Part shown: piece after piece, positions 1 to 7,707 of the stretch
Position numbering within the stretch: the first letter of the stretch is position 1
How the letters are laid out: every line of letters starts with the position of its first letter
IMG/VR virus record: IMGVR_UViG_3300042516_003337
Location: 1 to 24,008 of that record
Direction: 5' to 3' (one strand)
DNA from: a virus
Length of the DNA stretch: 24,008 nucleotides
The notes under the pieces: generated by a model
Database searches by the model: none
The model's input: the letters and a program-made list of their open reading frames with translations, nothing else
Told to the model about the DNA's origin: nothing
Translations under genes and position numbers: made by a program

Positions 1-675
1 AGCGTTACCAAAATCAAATTTACCTCCAGGGACATTCATTAGATGAATAGCCTTTTTACCTTCAGGTAATGCCGTCATTCTATAGGTTAAATCACCAGCA
101 ATAATTCTTCTTTGAATATTAATTTCTTGCATTCTCAGTAACATATCAAACGCGGGCATCATAAAATATGACCCAGACATTCCCATTTGTGAATAACCCC
201 CAGGGCCTCCTAAACCAACACCACCTAAAGCTCCGAAAGTCCAAGGGTCAAATAATAAATTATTAAGTTCTGCGGGAGTAAACCACAATAATTCATTTAA
301 CTCTCTACCCGCAGGAATTTCATATATTTGTTGCCCTCTAACTAATTGGATGTAATCTTTTTTTAGAACGGAATCACCGTTGGTCTGTAAACCCACTATT
401 TTAGAATATGCGTAAGTATATCTTTGTTCATAATCTAAACTTTTAGTAACAAATGCTTTAGCTAAAGATTGGGTGTCTAAATTTAAATTATATAATGCAG
501 TCCATTGAGATTCAATTAACCAATCTTGGACATATTGAGAATAATCCTCGATTGCAATCTCTAAAAGAGAATCCAATTGCTCATCTTCCAATTCAACACT
601 TCTAAGAGGAGCACCTAAAATATGTCTAAGTCTTGTGTAAAGTTGACTTCTTTCTGGTTCTGCTATAATTGCCAT
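1..675 (-). CDS. gp13-like neck/head-completion protein (partial, C-terminus off the left edge)
   Basis: An open frame of 225 codons begins at ATG 675 on the minus strand and runs off the window. The N-terminus reads MAIIAEPERSQLYTRLRHIL, followed by GAPLRSVELEDEQLDSLLEI and an acidic/aromatic helix (AIEDYSQYVQDWL). The order 'LGAP, acidic DEQ segment, long helix, then D-Y-I-x-L near residue 107' matches my memory of T4-like gp13 neck proteins, which sit between portal and tail. A Gly-rich stretch (LGGVGLGGPGGYSQMG, about residues 149-165) precedes Met-rich sequence. A TATTTATA box ends 12 nt before the ATG. If it is gp13, it lies on the strand opposite the gp14-like and gp15-like genes, with a helicase and an enzyme fusion between them. 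The structural role is fairly likely; the gp13 assignment is inference. Confidence 0.5.
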   Translation of the reverse strand, partial: MAIIAEPERSQLYTRLRHILGAPLRSVELEDEQLDSLLEIAIEDYSQYVQDWLIESQWTALYNLNLDTQSLAKAFVTKSLDYEQRYTYAYSKIVGLQTNGDSVLKKDYIQLVRGQQIYEIPAGRELNELLWFTPAELNNLLFDPWTFGALGGVGLGGPGGYSQMGMSGSYFMMPAFDMLLRMQEINIQRRIIAGDLTYRMTALPEGKKAIHLMNVPGGKFDFGNA

Positions 676-687
676 AGTTTTTTATTA

Positions 688-695
688 TATAAATA
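688..695 (-). promoter_or_regulatory. TATTTATA promoter-like box before the gp13-like gene
   Basis: On the minus strand TATTTATA is followed by TAATAAAA and the ATG at 675. It overlaps the last codons of the upstream dismutase-fusion gene, so the gp13-like gene can have its own transcript. The same box recurs before other genes of the window. Confidence 0.5.
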
Positions 696-2234
696 TCAAT
701 TGAGTTGATAAATTAAATTACCCACAGGTAAAACAAAATTACCATTTATGATTTTAGTAGATTCATTTTTAAAAACTAAAACATCTTTATTACTTTTAGT
801 AAAAATTAAAAAGTCTGTTTTATACGGTTTAACTTGACCTGTGCCGTAAACCACATAACTATCATCAATCTTTTTAAAATTAGTGTAAGGTTTTATTTGT
901 GCGGTGTAAGTTATGGAATCAATTACTATCTCACAATCAACACCCCCAACCATGTCTTCAGTACTCCCTAATTTACCAATCTGAACAACGTTTTCCTCAC
1001 CAAATTTTTTCTTTAAAATATTAACGGTTGAGTTTTCAGTTTTATCTCCAATTGAATTTGTTTTAGTTAAAGTTGACATTAGGTTTGAAAACGTTGGTGA
1101 CTGTATGTTAAAAATTCTGTCTTTGTATTTTTCAATTACATTAACAAATTTTTTAGTTTCACTAATCTGAACAAAGGGAGGTTGTCCAATCAATTTAATT
1201 TTAGGTTGTTTTTCATATTCTAAAACTTTATTAACATCATTTAATAAAATACAAAAACAAGTGTAGTTAGTGTTAAGTTTATTAATTACTGACCTACCTT
1301 CAGTCTCTAAATCATAGATACCTGAAGATTCATTTTCACCATATTCACCTTTTTCATAGTAATTTTCTTTGAAGACTTCTTTTAAAATAGAATCTATTTT
1401 TAATCTAAAAATTTGTTTAACCTTTGGATTAATGTTAAAAATAAATCGTATTGCTTCATTTTCTTCTCTCGAACATCTTTCAGAAATACCTTCACTAATT
1501 ACTTGTTTAATAATATTCCCTTCATTTAATTTTCTATTAGAGCGTAATGAAAATAATTCGTCTACAAAATCCCAATTAACACATTTCCAAAAGTTAGAGA
1601 TATACTCGTCTCTTTTATTTTTGTATTTTAGATAATATGCGTGTTCCCATAAATCTAACCCTAATATTGGGTACCCACCACTTTTAACAACATTCATTAA
1701 TGGGTTATCTTGGTTAGGGGTGGACATTATCTTTAATTGATTTTTTTTAGTTAAAACTAACCAAACCCAACCTGAACCGAATCTTTCTTTAGCAATTTCT
1801 TCAAATTCAGTTTTAAATTTTTCAAAACTTCCAAAATCGGATTTTAATTTTTTCAATAAGTCTCCTTTAGGAGTTTGTTTTTTTGGGGATAACATTTTCC
1901 AAAACAAAGCGTGATTGAACGCTCCTCCCGCATTGTTTCTAATTGTGGTATTGTATTTACTAATTGATTTAATAATTTCTTCTAATTCTAAATCACCGTA
2001 ATCCTTTTTTGACAGAGCTTTATTTAGTTTATCAACATAACCTTTATAATGTTTGTTATAGTGATAAGACATAGTCTCAGAATCGATAAATTGTTTTAAA
2101 GATGAATAAGAATATGGTAATTTTTCTATACCAATCTTTTTCATTTCATTAAGGAAATGTAATTTGTCTTGGTTTTTTTCTTGTAAGAGTATTTGTTCGT
2201 TAAGTAAATGAACTCTTTCTTCTAATTTGTTCAT
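696..2234 (-). CDS. Mn-type superoxide dismutase fused to a C-terminal PD-(D/E)XK-like domain
   Basis: Residues about 38-230 form a complete Fe/Mn superoxide dismutase, an enzyme that converts superoxide to oxygen and peroxide. The four metal ligands are visible: H58 (SYHYNKH), H108 (AFNHALFW), D194 and H198 (DLWEHAYY). The gateway residues H62 and Y66 are kept. G104 together with Q175 (STPNQDNP) is the manganese-type signature; iron enzymes have Gln and Ala at these places. A charged leader of about 35 residues comes first and holds four L-x-E triplets (L4, L11, L17, L28). After the dismutase comes an unassigned region of about 190 residues, then a C-terminal module with GGVD (430-433) and AQIKP (Q446, K448). 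That is a nuclease-like D...QxK pattern shared with the gene at 4897-6387. Bacterial dismutases are about 200 aa, so the 512 aa length is exceptional. The dismutase call is firm; the nuclease call is inference. Confidence 0.9.
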   Translation of the reverse strand: MNKLEERVHLLNEQILLQEKNQDKLHFLNEMKKIGIEKLPYSYSSLKQFIDSETMSYHYNKHYKGYVDKLNKALSKKDYGDLELEEIIKSISKYNTTIRNNAGGAFNHALFWKMLSPKKQTPKGDLLKKLKSDFGSFEKFKTEFEEIAKERFGSGWVWLVLTKKNQLKIMSTPNQDNPLMNVVKSGGYPILGLDLWEHAYYLKYKNKRDEYISNFWKCVNWDFVDELFSLRSNRKLNEGNIIKQVISEGISERCSREENEAIRFIFNINPKVKQIFRLKIDSILKEVFKENYYEKGEYGENESSGIYDLETEGRSVINKLNTNYTCFCILLNDVNKVLEYEKQPKIKLIGQPPFVQISETKKFVNVIEKYKDRIFNIQSPTFSNLMSTLTKTNSIGDKTENSTVNILKKKFGEENVVQIGKLGSTEDMVGGVDCEIVIDSITYTAQIKPYTNFKKIDDSYVVYGTGQVKPYKTDFLIFTKSNKDVLVFKNESTKIINGNFVLPVGNLIYQLN

Positions 2235-2253
2235 GTGGCTAAAATTAATATAC

Positions 2254-2261
2254 TATAAATA
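2254..2261 (-). promoter_or_regulatory. TATTTATA promoter-like box before the dismutase fusion
   Basis: TATTTATA on the minus strand, 19 nt before ATG 2234, in the 42-nt gap behind the helicase gene. It is an exact copy of the box seen at 688-695, 7617-7624, 11977-11984, 13654-13661 and 15578-15585. Confidence 0.5.
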
Positions 2262-2276
2262 ATCTAAAACTTTGAA

Positions 2277-4037
2277 TTATCTCAGCGTATTAATTTTATT
2301 CATCATTTCTTCGATGATGTCAGACTTGTTTAAATTGTCCCCCATCACAGTTTCAAATATATTTTTCTTGTTTTTTAACATATCATAAATAATCCCTTCA
2401 ATCGTGTTTTCAAAGATTGGGTAATATACAGAAACATTAGATTTTTGACCATATCTATATGACCTGTCTTCAGCTTGAGAGTGGTCTGATGGTACAAATG
2501 ACAGGTCGTTCATAATAACCGCCTCCGCAGCGGTTAATGTAATACCAACTCCTGCGGCTTTTAAGTTACCAACAAAAACTTTTATTTTTTCATTTTCTTG
2601 AAATTGGTCAACCGCATATTGTCTTTGTGGTTTAGTACAACTACCGTCTAAAAAAACGGCTTGTTTACCAAAATGGTCTTTAATTTTTGTTAACGTGTCA
2701 GTGAAGTTTGTAAAAATAATAACCTTTTTGTCTTGGTCTATTATATTTTGAGCCAATTCTATAGTAGAGTCGACTTTTTCATTTGCGATAACTTGTCTAA
2801 CTTTCATTAATTTTGAAAATTGGACTGTTAATGAATTTGACTCGTCGGTTTTATTGTCATACCAATCATAGTATTCGCCCATTAAACCTTCATACATTTT
2901 AGATTTTAATCTCAAGTATACAGGTGTTATTATTTTATCAGGTAAATCTAATACATCTTCTTTTAATCTTCTTAATACTTGTTTGGAGGTTCTGTCTCTA
3001 AGCTCTTCTAAATTAGAAGCTCCTGTCACATTCCATACTTTTCTATTACCAGCTTTAAATTGATACCCTTGACAATATCTAATTGCGTAAGCCATCCAAT
3101 TTTGGGCGACAGGACTTTCAATTAGACTTAATAAATTGTAATAATTCATAGGTCTTGATGTCATTGGAGTCCCTGTCAGTAACCAAAGTTTGTCTACTTT
3201 TTTAGAAAAATTATTAACAAGTTTGGTTCTTTGGGCTTGAGCGTTTTGAATATAATGAGCTTCATCAATAATGATTAATTCGGGGTCAAATTGATATATT
3301 AGTGATTGTTCTTTTTCTTTAATATCATAAAAATTTTTTAGAATATCGTAATTAACAATAACAAAATCATGTTCAGTTGAAAAATTCTTCCCTTCGGCAA
3401 TATAAACACTTCTATCGGTATAATTTCTAATCTCTCTTTCCCAATTTATTTTAAGTGATGCAGGACAAATTATTAATATTCTTTTCGCATTACTTTCTAA
3501 AGCGGCGATTATCGTTGATGTAGTTTTACCCAATCCCATATCATCCGCTAAAATAAATCTCTTTGACCCTGCTAATTTTTCAATAGCTTCTTTTTGGTGC
3601 TCAAGAGGAGGTCTATGAGAATATTTAGAATAATCTATATCAATCTTTTCAACTTTATGGGTTTTTAATAACGCGGCTTTAGGGACCCAAAAATCATGGT
3701 TTTCTTGAGACTCGAATATTTTACCCCATATATGATATGATTTTTCTTTTTCGGCTAATAATTTCTCTACCCAAATTTGTTTTGGAATTTCCATGTAGAG
3801 TTTTTCATCTGCGATTTTCTTTGCGAAATAAGGGTCCAAGTCAACCCATTTTTTTCCTACTTTTGGGGACTTATCATGAAAAGATATAATATAGTCTGAT
3901 TGAGACCTAGTCGGATAAAATTTTTTATTATTATCTTTCTGATTTTTTAATTTTAGTATATAGTTATTCGCCCCTGAATATGAATCCAAGATTGAAAGTG
4001 CTCTCTGTTCAATTAGATTTGATATATTTTCAGACAC
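2277..4037 (-). CDS. SNF2-family DNA helicase/translocase
   Basis: A superfamily 2 ATPase of the SNF2 type, expected to translocate on double-stranded DNA and remodel forks or protein-DNA complexes. Motifs in order: a Q-like LEHQKEA near residue 145, Walker A DDMGLGKT (165-172), DEAH at 258-261, motif III LLTGTPM (286-292), motif V AAGVGITLTAAE (494-505), and motif VI QAEDRSYRYGQ (521-531) with both arginine fingers R525 and R528. The first 130 residues are an N-terminal part I do not recognise. The start is GTG at 4037: an in-frame stop lies six codons upstream and no ATG occurs before residue 82. It is the first gene of the minus-strand block and shares a 51-nt divergent promoter region with the gp14-like gene. 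It is compact (586 aa) compared with cellular SNF2 proteins, as usual in phages. A replication, repair or recombination role similar to T4 UvsW is possible but not shown. Confidence 0.93.
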   Translation of the reverse strand: MSENISNLIEQRALSILDSYSGANNYILKLKNQKDNNKKFYPTRSQSDYIISFHDKSPKVGKKWVDLDPYFAKKIADEKLYMEIPKQIWVEKLLAEKEKSYHIWGKIFESQENHDFWVPKAALLKTHKVEKIDIDYSKYSHRPPLEHQKEAIEKLAGSKRFILADDMGLGKTTSTIIAALESNAKRILIICPASLKINWEREIRNYTDRSVYIAEGKNFSTEHDFVIVNYDILKNFYDIKEKEQSLIYQFDPELIIIDEAHYIQNAQAQRTKLVNNFSKKVDKLWLLTGTPMTSRPMNYYNLLSLIESPVAQNWMAYAIRYCQGYQFKAGNRKVWNVTGASNLEELRDRTSKQVLRRLKEDVLDLPDKIITPVYLRLKSKMYEGLMGEYYDWYDNKTDESNSLTVQFSKLMKVRQVIANEKVDSTIELAQNIIDQDKKVIIFTNFTDTLTKIKDHFGKQAVFLDGSCTKPQRQYAVDQFQENEKIKVFVGNLKAAGVGITLTAAEAVIMNDLSFVPSDHSQAEDRSYRYGQKSNVSVYYPIFENTIEGIIYDMLKNKKNIFETVMGDNLNKSDIIEEMMNKINTLR

Positions 4038-4056
4038 TATTCGTTTTACGTTTTAA

Positions 4057-4064
4057 TAAAAATA
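4057..4064 (-). promoter_or_regulatory. One-mismatch promoter-like box (TATTTTTA) before the helicase
   Basis: TATTTTTA followed by TTAAAA on the minus strand, 19 nt before GTG 4037. It differs at one position from the TATTTATA box and lies back to back with the plus-strand box at 4078-4085. Confidence 0.3.
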
Positions 4065-4077
4065 ACAATTGAATGGA

Positions 4078-4085
4078 TATTTATC
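4078..4085 (+). promoter_or_regulatory. TATTTATC promoter-like box before the neck operon
   Basis: TATTTATC lies only 3 nt before ATG 4089. The sequence matches the box at 7662-7669 (both continue CAAT). The spacing would put a usual start of transcription at or past the ATG, so either the leader is essentially absent or this copy is not a promoter. Confidence 0.35.
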
Positions 4086-4088
4086 AAT

Positions 4089-4604
4089 ATGTCAACAAAT
4101 AAAGTTCCAATAACAAGAATAGGTAAGTTTTTCGGTGCCGAAGATTATAACTTAGACCTCTCAATAGGTGAGGAGTGGTTATATGGTGATATGAACTTTA
4201 CTTTAGTCCTTTACAGGGTAGATAGATTAAAAACAAAAACAGATGATGTTTATGGTGAAACTGTAAAAGATGGTGTAAAATTTTTACCCCCTGTTGAGTT
4301 TAAAGCATTTGTACAAATTTCAGCCCCTGAAAATAAAAACTTAGGAAATTCTAAAATAAATCAAACCGAACCTGGTAACATCAGAATATCAATCTATCAA
4401 AGACAATTGGATGAATTAGGTATTGATATAAACTATGGAGATTATATTGGATATTATGAAACTGAGAATAGAGTTAGGTATTATACTGTAAATAATGATG
4501 GTCGTGTAATATCTGACAACAAACATACCTATGCAGGGTATAAACCATTTTACAGAACAATTACCGCATCGGCGGTTATTGACAATGAATTTAGAGGGTT
4601 ATAA
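4089..4604 (+). CDS. gp14-like neck protein
   Basis: A 171-residue soluble protein without membrane segments. The sequence has an early GEEWLYGD motif, a run of hydrophobic/tyrosine residues (NFTLVLYRVDRLKTKTDD), an acidic DVYGE, then NYGDYIGYYETENRVRYYTV. The C-terminal YKPFYRTITASAV looks like a beta structure. This layout (a 'YGxxxxxVxR...D.yGE' segment, later 'GDyI.y....R.y.V') resembles the gp14 neck proteins of T4-like phages, which close the head above the tail. Its position just before a gp15-like protein matches the T4 order 13-14-15. The stop overlaps the next start (TAATG), so the four genes from here to 7424 look translationally coupled. The family assignment is by pattern only; another head-tail connector is possible. 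Confidence 0.45.
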   Translation: MSTNKVPITRIGKFFGAEDYNLDLSIGEEWLYGDMNFTLVLYRVDRLKTKTDDVYGETVKDGVKFLPPVEFKAFVQISAPENKNLGNSKINQTEPGNIRISIYQRQLDELGIDINYGDYIGYYETENRVRYYTVNNDGRVISDNKHTYAGYKPFYRTITASAVIDNEFRGL

Positions 4605-4900
4605 TGAATATAATAATTACAGAAAATCAGATTGGTGTATTAAGAAGAATATATGAAATAGGTGAATTTGTTAATTATGCTATTGATAGTTTGAATGACG
4701 ACATTAAACAAGGTGGGCCAGGAAATAAACCTGACAACTTTGGAGTTTATGAAAATTGGGTGATACAAAGAGTTAGTAGAATATTTAAAACTAAGTACCC
4801 TGACATTGATTTTGAAAGATACAATTTTTTAACGATTGTAGGGGGAGAATATAATGATAAAATTAGAAGGGGATTTAATAAAGTTAGAAAGAAAAAATGA
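4604..4900 (+). CDS. Small protein with N-terminal ITE-Q tag, function unknown
   Basis: A 98-residue basic protein. Its N-terminus MNIIITENQIGVLRRIYEIG matches the first residues of the next gene (MKILITEKQ) in the pattern M-(K/N)-I-x-I-T-E-x-Q, although the rest is different. The body is predicted helical and ends with a lysine/arginine-rich tail (GFNKVRKKK). (L/I)-x-E triplets occur at residues 5-7, 16-18 and 19-21. The gene overlaps its neighbours at both ends (TAATG upstream, ATGA downstream), so it is made together with them. I do not recognise the fold. The shared tag suggests a common destination, possibly the capsid interior, but nothing in the sequence proves this. Confidence 0.75.
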   Translation: MNIIITENQIGVLRRIYEIGEFVNYAIDSLNDDIKQGGPGNKPDNFGVYENWVIQRVSRIFKTKYPDIDFERYNFLTIVGGEYNDKIRRGFNKVRKKK

Positions 4901-6387
4901 AAATATTAATTACAGAAAAACAAAAAACAAAATTATTAGAAAAAATTTCTAATCAAGAAGTTATTTGTGATAATTGTGGTTGGTCTTGGGACTTAAGTGA
5001 TGGTGGTAATGACCCGTTTATTTGTCATAAATGTGGTCATAACAATTCTGAAGAAGATTACCGAGGTAAAAAAGTTATGGTTTATTATAATTTACATAAA
5101 CACACATTTTCTGTAACATATAAGTCAAAAGTTATTTTACATGCCGATTATGTAAAACTTAAAAATGTTGAGTTTAGAGTTAGACAGGGCGGGAAACAAC
5201 GTGTTAGACAAGAAATGTCAAAGAATGTTCACGCCTTTGTGATTGGTACTTTAGTAGATTATTGTGAATATCCTTGTGATAACATACCTGAAGAATCGTC
5301 AAGTAAAATTGTTACATATAACCCATATAAATATGATTCGTTTGTTTATAAAGACACTGAAGAACCTGTTTATACCGCCAAGGAAGTTGACATGATAAAT
5401 CAAAAAAACAAATTATTTGTAATTTCTGAAATTGTGTCAAGTAGATTGATAGAGTCTGAAGAAACCTCTGAATCAGAACCGACAAAATATACCTACACCA
5501 CATTAGGTCTTTTTGAAAAAGGCACAACTAAAAGATATTATTTTAATAGTGTTCTACCAGTTAATGACCCCGACCCAATTGATGGAAAAATAAAGATTGA
5601 AGGAGCGTCAGGAGATTTCATTTTTAACAAAGGGGATTTAATAATAAACCCTGAAAAAAATACTATTGCAATAACTAAAGAAAATTTTGAATTAGCATAC
5701 CCGAAATATCAAGGAGTTAAAAAAACAGAAGAGATTGGTATAACTTCATCAAATATTAGAACTGCGTTAGAAAAAGCTTTTCCTAGACATTGGAAAGCGG
5801 AGACACCCATTTTTTCACCAGGTTTGAGAGGTATACACACAATAGGTAGTAAAATTGGGGACCCTAGAGAAGATTGGTCGATAATGAATTTTTTTGATAC
5901 AAAAGAAGAAATACACAATTTAATTTATTTAAAATATTTTGATGATGTTTTTGAAGGGGATATTGTTGATTGGATGGTAAAACTATTTAAAAAAGATAAA
6001 AACTTTGTCAAACTTTTAGTTGATAGACAATGGAAATCAATTGAAAGGGGATTTAAATTAGAAAAGGATTCGGTTGACAAGTTTTTAAATAAAATGAATA
6101 CCAATAACGTTGTATATTTTCCTTTTGGTTCTAAAATGGATAGATGGGGAGGTGTTGATGTTATAATTGACGGTGTTAGTTATCAAATAAAACCTTTATC
6201 TTCCTATACCGATAAAAACGGGGTGTTTACAATTAATACTTATGGTATGAGAGATTATTCAGGTAAAAAAGTAGATAAAATAGCTTTCTCAAAAAATGAT
6301 GAGATATTAATTTTTGATAATCGTAATTACAAAGTCGTTTCAAAGACAATGGCGATTTTTAATGAAATGCCTCAAATTTTAAAATAA
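4897..6387 (+). CDS. Tagged zinc-ribbon protein with C-terminal PD-(D/E)XK-like module
   Basis: A 496-residue modular protein. Residues 1-17 are the tag MKILITEKQKTKLLEKI. Residues 22-50 form a zinc ribbon with two CxxC knuckles (C24/C27 in CDNCGWSW and C43/C46 in CHKCGH) joined by a DLSDGGNDPF loop. Residues about 54-122 form a compact domain (GKKVMVYYNLHKHTFSVTYK ... NVHAFVIGTL) that I have the impression recurs in phage proteins but cannot name. A long middle region follows, with DWSIMNFFDTK and DIVDWMVKLF. The C-terminal 80-100 residues carry GGVD (418-421) and YQIKP (Q430, K432), the same spacing class as in the dismutase fusion at 696-2234. The pattern resembles the D...(D/E/Q)xK core of PD-(D/E)XK nucleases, with Gln replacing the usual acid. 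Start and stop overlap both neighbours (ATGA and TAATG). Enzymatic activity is inference. Confidence 0.75.
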   Translation: MKILITEKQKTKLLEKISNQEVICDNCGWSWDLSDGGNDPFICHKCGHNNSEEDYRGKKVMVYYNLHKHTFSVTYKSKVILHADYVKLKNVEFRVRQGGKQRVRQEMSKNVHAFVIGTLVDYCEYPCDNIPEESSSKIVTYNPYKYDSFVYKDTEEPVYTAKEVDMINQKNKLFVISEIVSSRLIESEETSESEPTKYTYTTLGLFEKGTTKRYYFNSVLPVNDPDPIDGKIKIEGASGDFIFNKGDLIINPEKNTIAITKENFELAYPKYQGVKKTEEIGITSSNIRTALEKAFPRHWKAETPIFSPGLRGIHTIGSKIGDPREDWSIMNFFDTKEEIHNLIYLKYFDDVFEGDIVDWMVKLFKKDKNFVKLLVDRQWKSIERGFKLEKDSVDKFLNKMNTNNVVYFPFGSKMDRWGGVDVIIDGVSYQIKPLSSYTDKNGVFTINTYGMRDYSGKKVDKIAFSKNDEILIFDNRNYKVVSKTMAIFNEMPQILK

Positions 6388-7424
6388 TGCCATTACCAAA
6401 AAAAATAAAAAAGAATATACCTTTAACCTCATCTAAAACTCTTTTACCTAGAAGGGAAGAATTAGTTGAAAAAATTAATAAAGATGGTACATATCTGCCA
6501 AAATCTATTTTACACGCTGATTTGGATAGGGGGTTTTTAGATTTTGTAAAAGACGAGTTAAAACTAAGTGTTGAAGGGAAAACAGTCCCGACTATAGATA
6601 TAATTGTTACAACTCAAAATTGGTCTCAGTTTACTGAAACTTGGGATATACAAAATTTAGACAAAAATGTTGAATTACCTTTTATTACAACGGTAAGAGT
6701 TCCCGAAGTTAAGTATGGTACAAACCCGTCTTTATTATATACCATACCAAATAGAAGACAATATTTTTATGCTCAAGTTCCTACATGGGATGGTAATAGA
6801 CATGGTATGGACATATATAAAATACCTCAACCTGTTCCTGTCGATATTACTTATCAAGTTAAAATACTTTGTAACAGAATGAGGGAATTAAATAAGTTTA
6901 ATAAAATTGTTTTAGAGAAATTTTCATCAAGACAAGCCTATCAAGTAATTAAAGGACATTATATCCCAATAGTTATGAATAATATTTCTGATGAATCTGT
7001 TTTAGATGCTGAGAAAAGAAAATATTATATCCAAAGTTATGAATTTACTATGTTAGGGTTTTTAATTGATGAAGATGAATTTGAGGTGTCTCCTGCAATA
7101 AATAGACTACTACAAGTTGTGGAAGTTGATACTAGAACAACAAAAAGAAAAGTTAAAAAAGATGATGACCCATCAAGTTTTACTGAAAATTTAATTTTTG
7201 TTATTGGTAATACAACCTTGTCTCAATTATTTAATTATACCGCGAATATCCTTGTCGGGTTAAGTGAAAATATTAATACTTTTGATGTTTATATTAACAA
7301 CGATTATTATGGTTCAGATGTTAGTGAAATTCAAATTAACACAAACGATGTGTTAAAAATTATAATAGAAAAAAATGACGATGTTTTAGAGTCTAAATTA
7401 GAGTTGTTTATTAATCTAATTTAA
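6387..7424 (+). CDS. gp15-like tail terminator / sheath stabiliser
   Basis: A 345-residue protein. Its central part has WSQFTETWDIQNLDKNVELP, then VDITYQVKILCNRMRELNKF, VIKGHYIPIVMNNISDESVL and KYYIQSYEFTMLGFLIDEDE. The series 'Y-Q-v-x-i-x-x-N-x-M-x-x-x-N-k-F', 'KGH.iPi....isDes' and 'Y.iq.yef..lGfli.E' fits tail completion proteins of T4-like phages (gp15), which cap the last tube ring and hold the sheath end. The place between a gp14-like protein and the sheath agrees. The last 90 residues (from about 256, SFTENLIFVIGN) look like a separate beta-rich appendage that I cannot assign. The start overlaps the preceding stop as TAATG. The stop overlaps by 4 nt the stop of a minus-strand small gene. 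No terminator hairpin is seen in the overlap. Confidence 0.5.
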   Translation: MPLPKKIKKNIPLTSSKTLLPRREELVEKINKDGTYLPKSILHADLDRGFLDFVKDELKLSVEGKTVPTIDIIVTTQNWSQFTETWDIQNLDKNVELPFITTVRVPEVKYGTNPSLLYTIPNRRQYFYAQVPTWDGNRHGMDIYKIPQPVPVDITYQVKILCNRMRELNKFNKIVLEKFSSRQAYQVIKGHYIPIVMNNISDESVLDAEKRKYYIQSYEFTMLGFLIDEDEFEVSPAINRLLQVVEVDTRTTKRKVKKDDDPSSFTENLIFVIGNTTLSQLFNYTANILVGLSENINTFDVYINNDYYGSDVSEIQINTNDVLKIIIEKNDDVLESKLELFINLI

Positions 7425-7582
7425 TTCTCCCCGTATATATCAGGTTTTTCTTTACATTTATCAGTTATAAGTTTTTCTAAAAACCTATACATCTTTACTC
7501 CCTTTTTATCACAATATTTTTTAAGTATATCGTGAACCTCAACTGATATCTTTAAATTCTTTATTTTCTTATTGTCAGACAT
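7421..7582 (-). CDS. Small ribbon-helix-helix-like protein
   Basis: A 53-codon gene, ATG at 7582 and stop TAA at 7423-7421. The sequence starts MSDNKKIKNLKISVEVHDIL and continues with a turn and a second helix (KGVKMYRFLEKLITDK). A short basic strand with alternating residues (NLKISVE), a helix, a G-V turn and a second helix are the layout of ribbon-helix-helix DNA-binding proteins, in which two chains pair their strands and contact the major groove. It converges on the gp15-like gene with a 4-nt stop overlap and diverges from the sheath gene. It has its own TATTTATA box at 7617-7624. It may be a small repressor acting on this divergent region. Motif reading only; a small unrelated protein is possible. 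Confidence 0.6.
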   Translation of the reverse strand: MSDNKKIKNLKISVEVHDILKKYCDKKGVKMYRFLEKLITDKCKEKPDIYGEN

Positions 7583-7616
7583 GGTAGAAAAAAGGCAGAA
7601 TTTATTCTACCCAATT

Positions 7617-7624
7617 TATAAATA
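7617..7624 (-). promoter_or_regulatory. TATTTATA promoter-like box before the small RHH-like gene
   Basis: Exact TATTTATA on the minus strand, 34 nt before ATG 7582. It faces away from the plus-strand box at 7662-7669, so the 125-nt gap 7583-7707 holds a divergent pair of candidate promoters. Confidence 0.45.
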
Positions 7625-7661
7625 GTTACTACAAAGTAAAGTATTTTGGTTTTTTATCTAA

Positions 7662-7669
7662 TATTTATC
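7662..7669 (+). promoter_or_regulatory. TATTTATC promoter-like box before the sheath gene
   Basis: TATTTATC followed by AATAAAAATAA, 38 nt upstream of ATG 7708. The leader is A-rich (AAAAAAAGAAATTAATA before ATG) with no Shine-Dalgarno sequence, as expected for a phage of Bacteroidota. Confidence 0.5.
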
Positions 7670-7707
7670 AATAAAAATAAATCAATAGCTAAAAAAAGAA
7701 ATTAATA

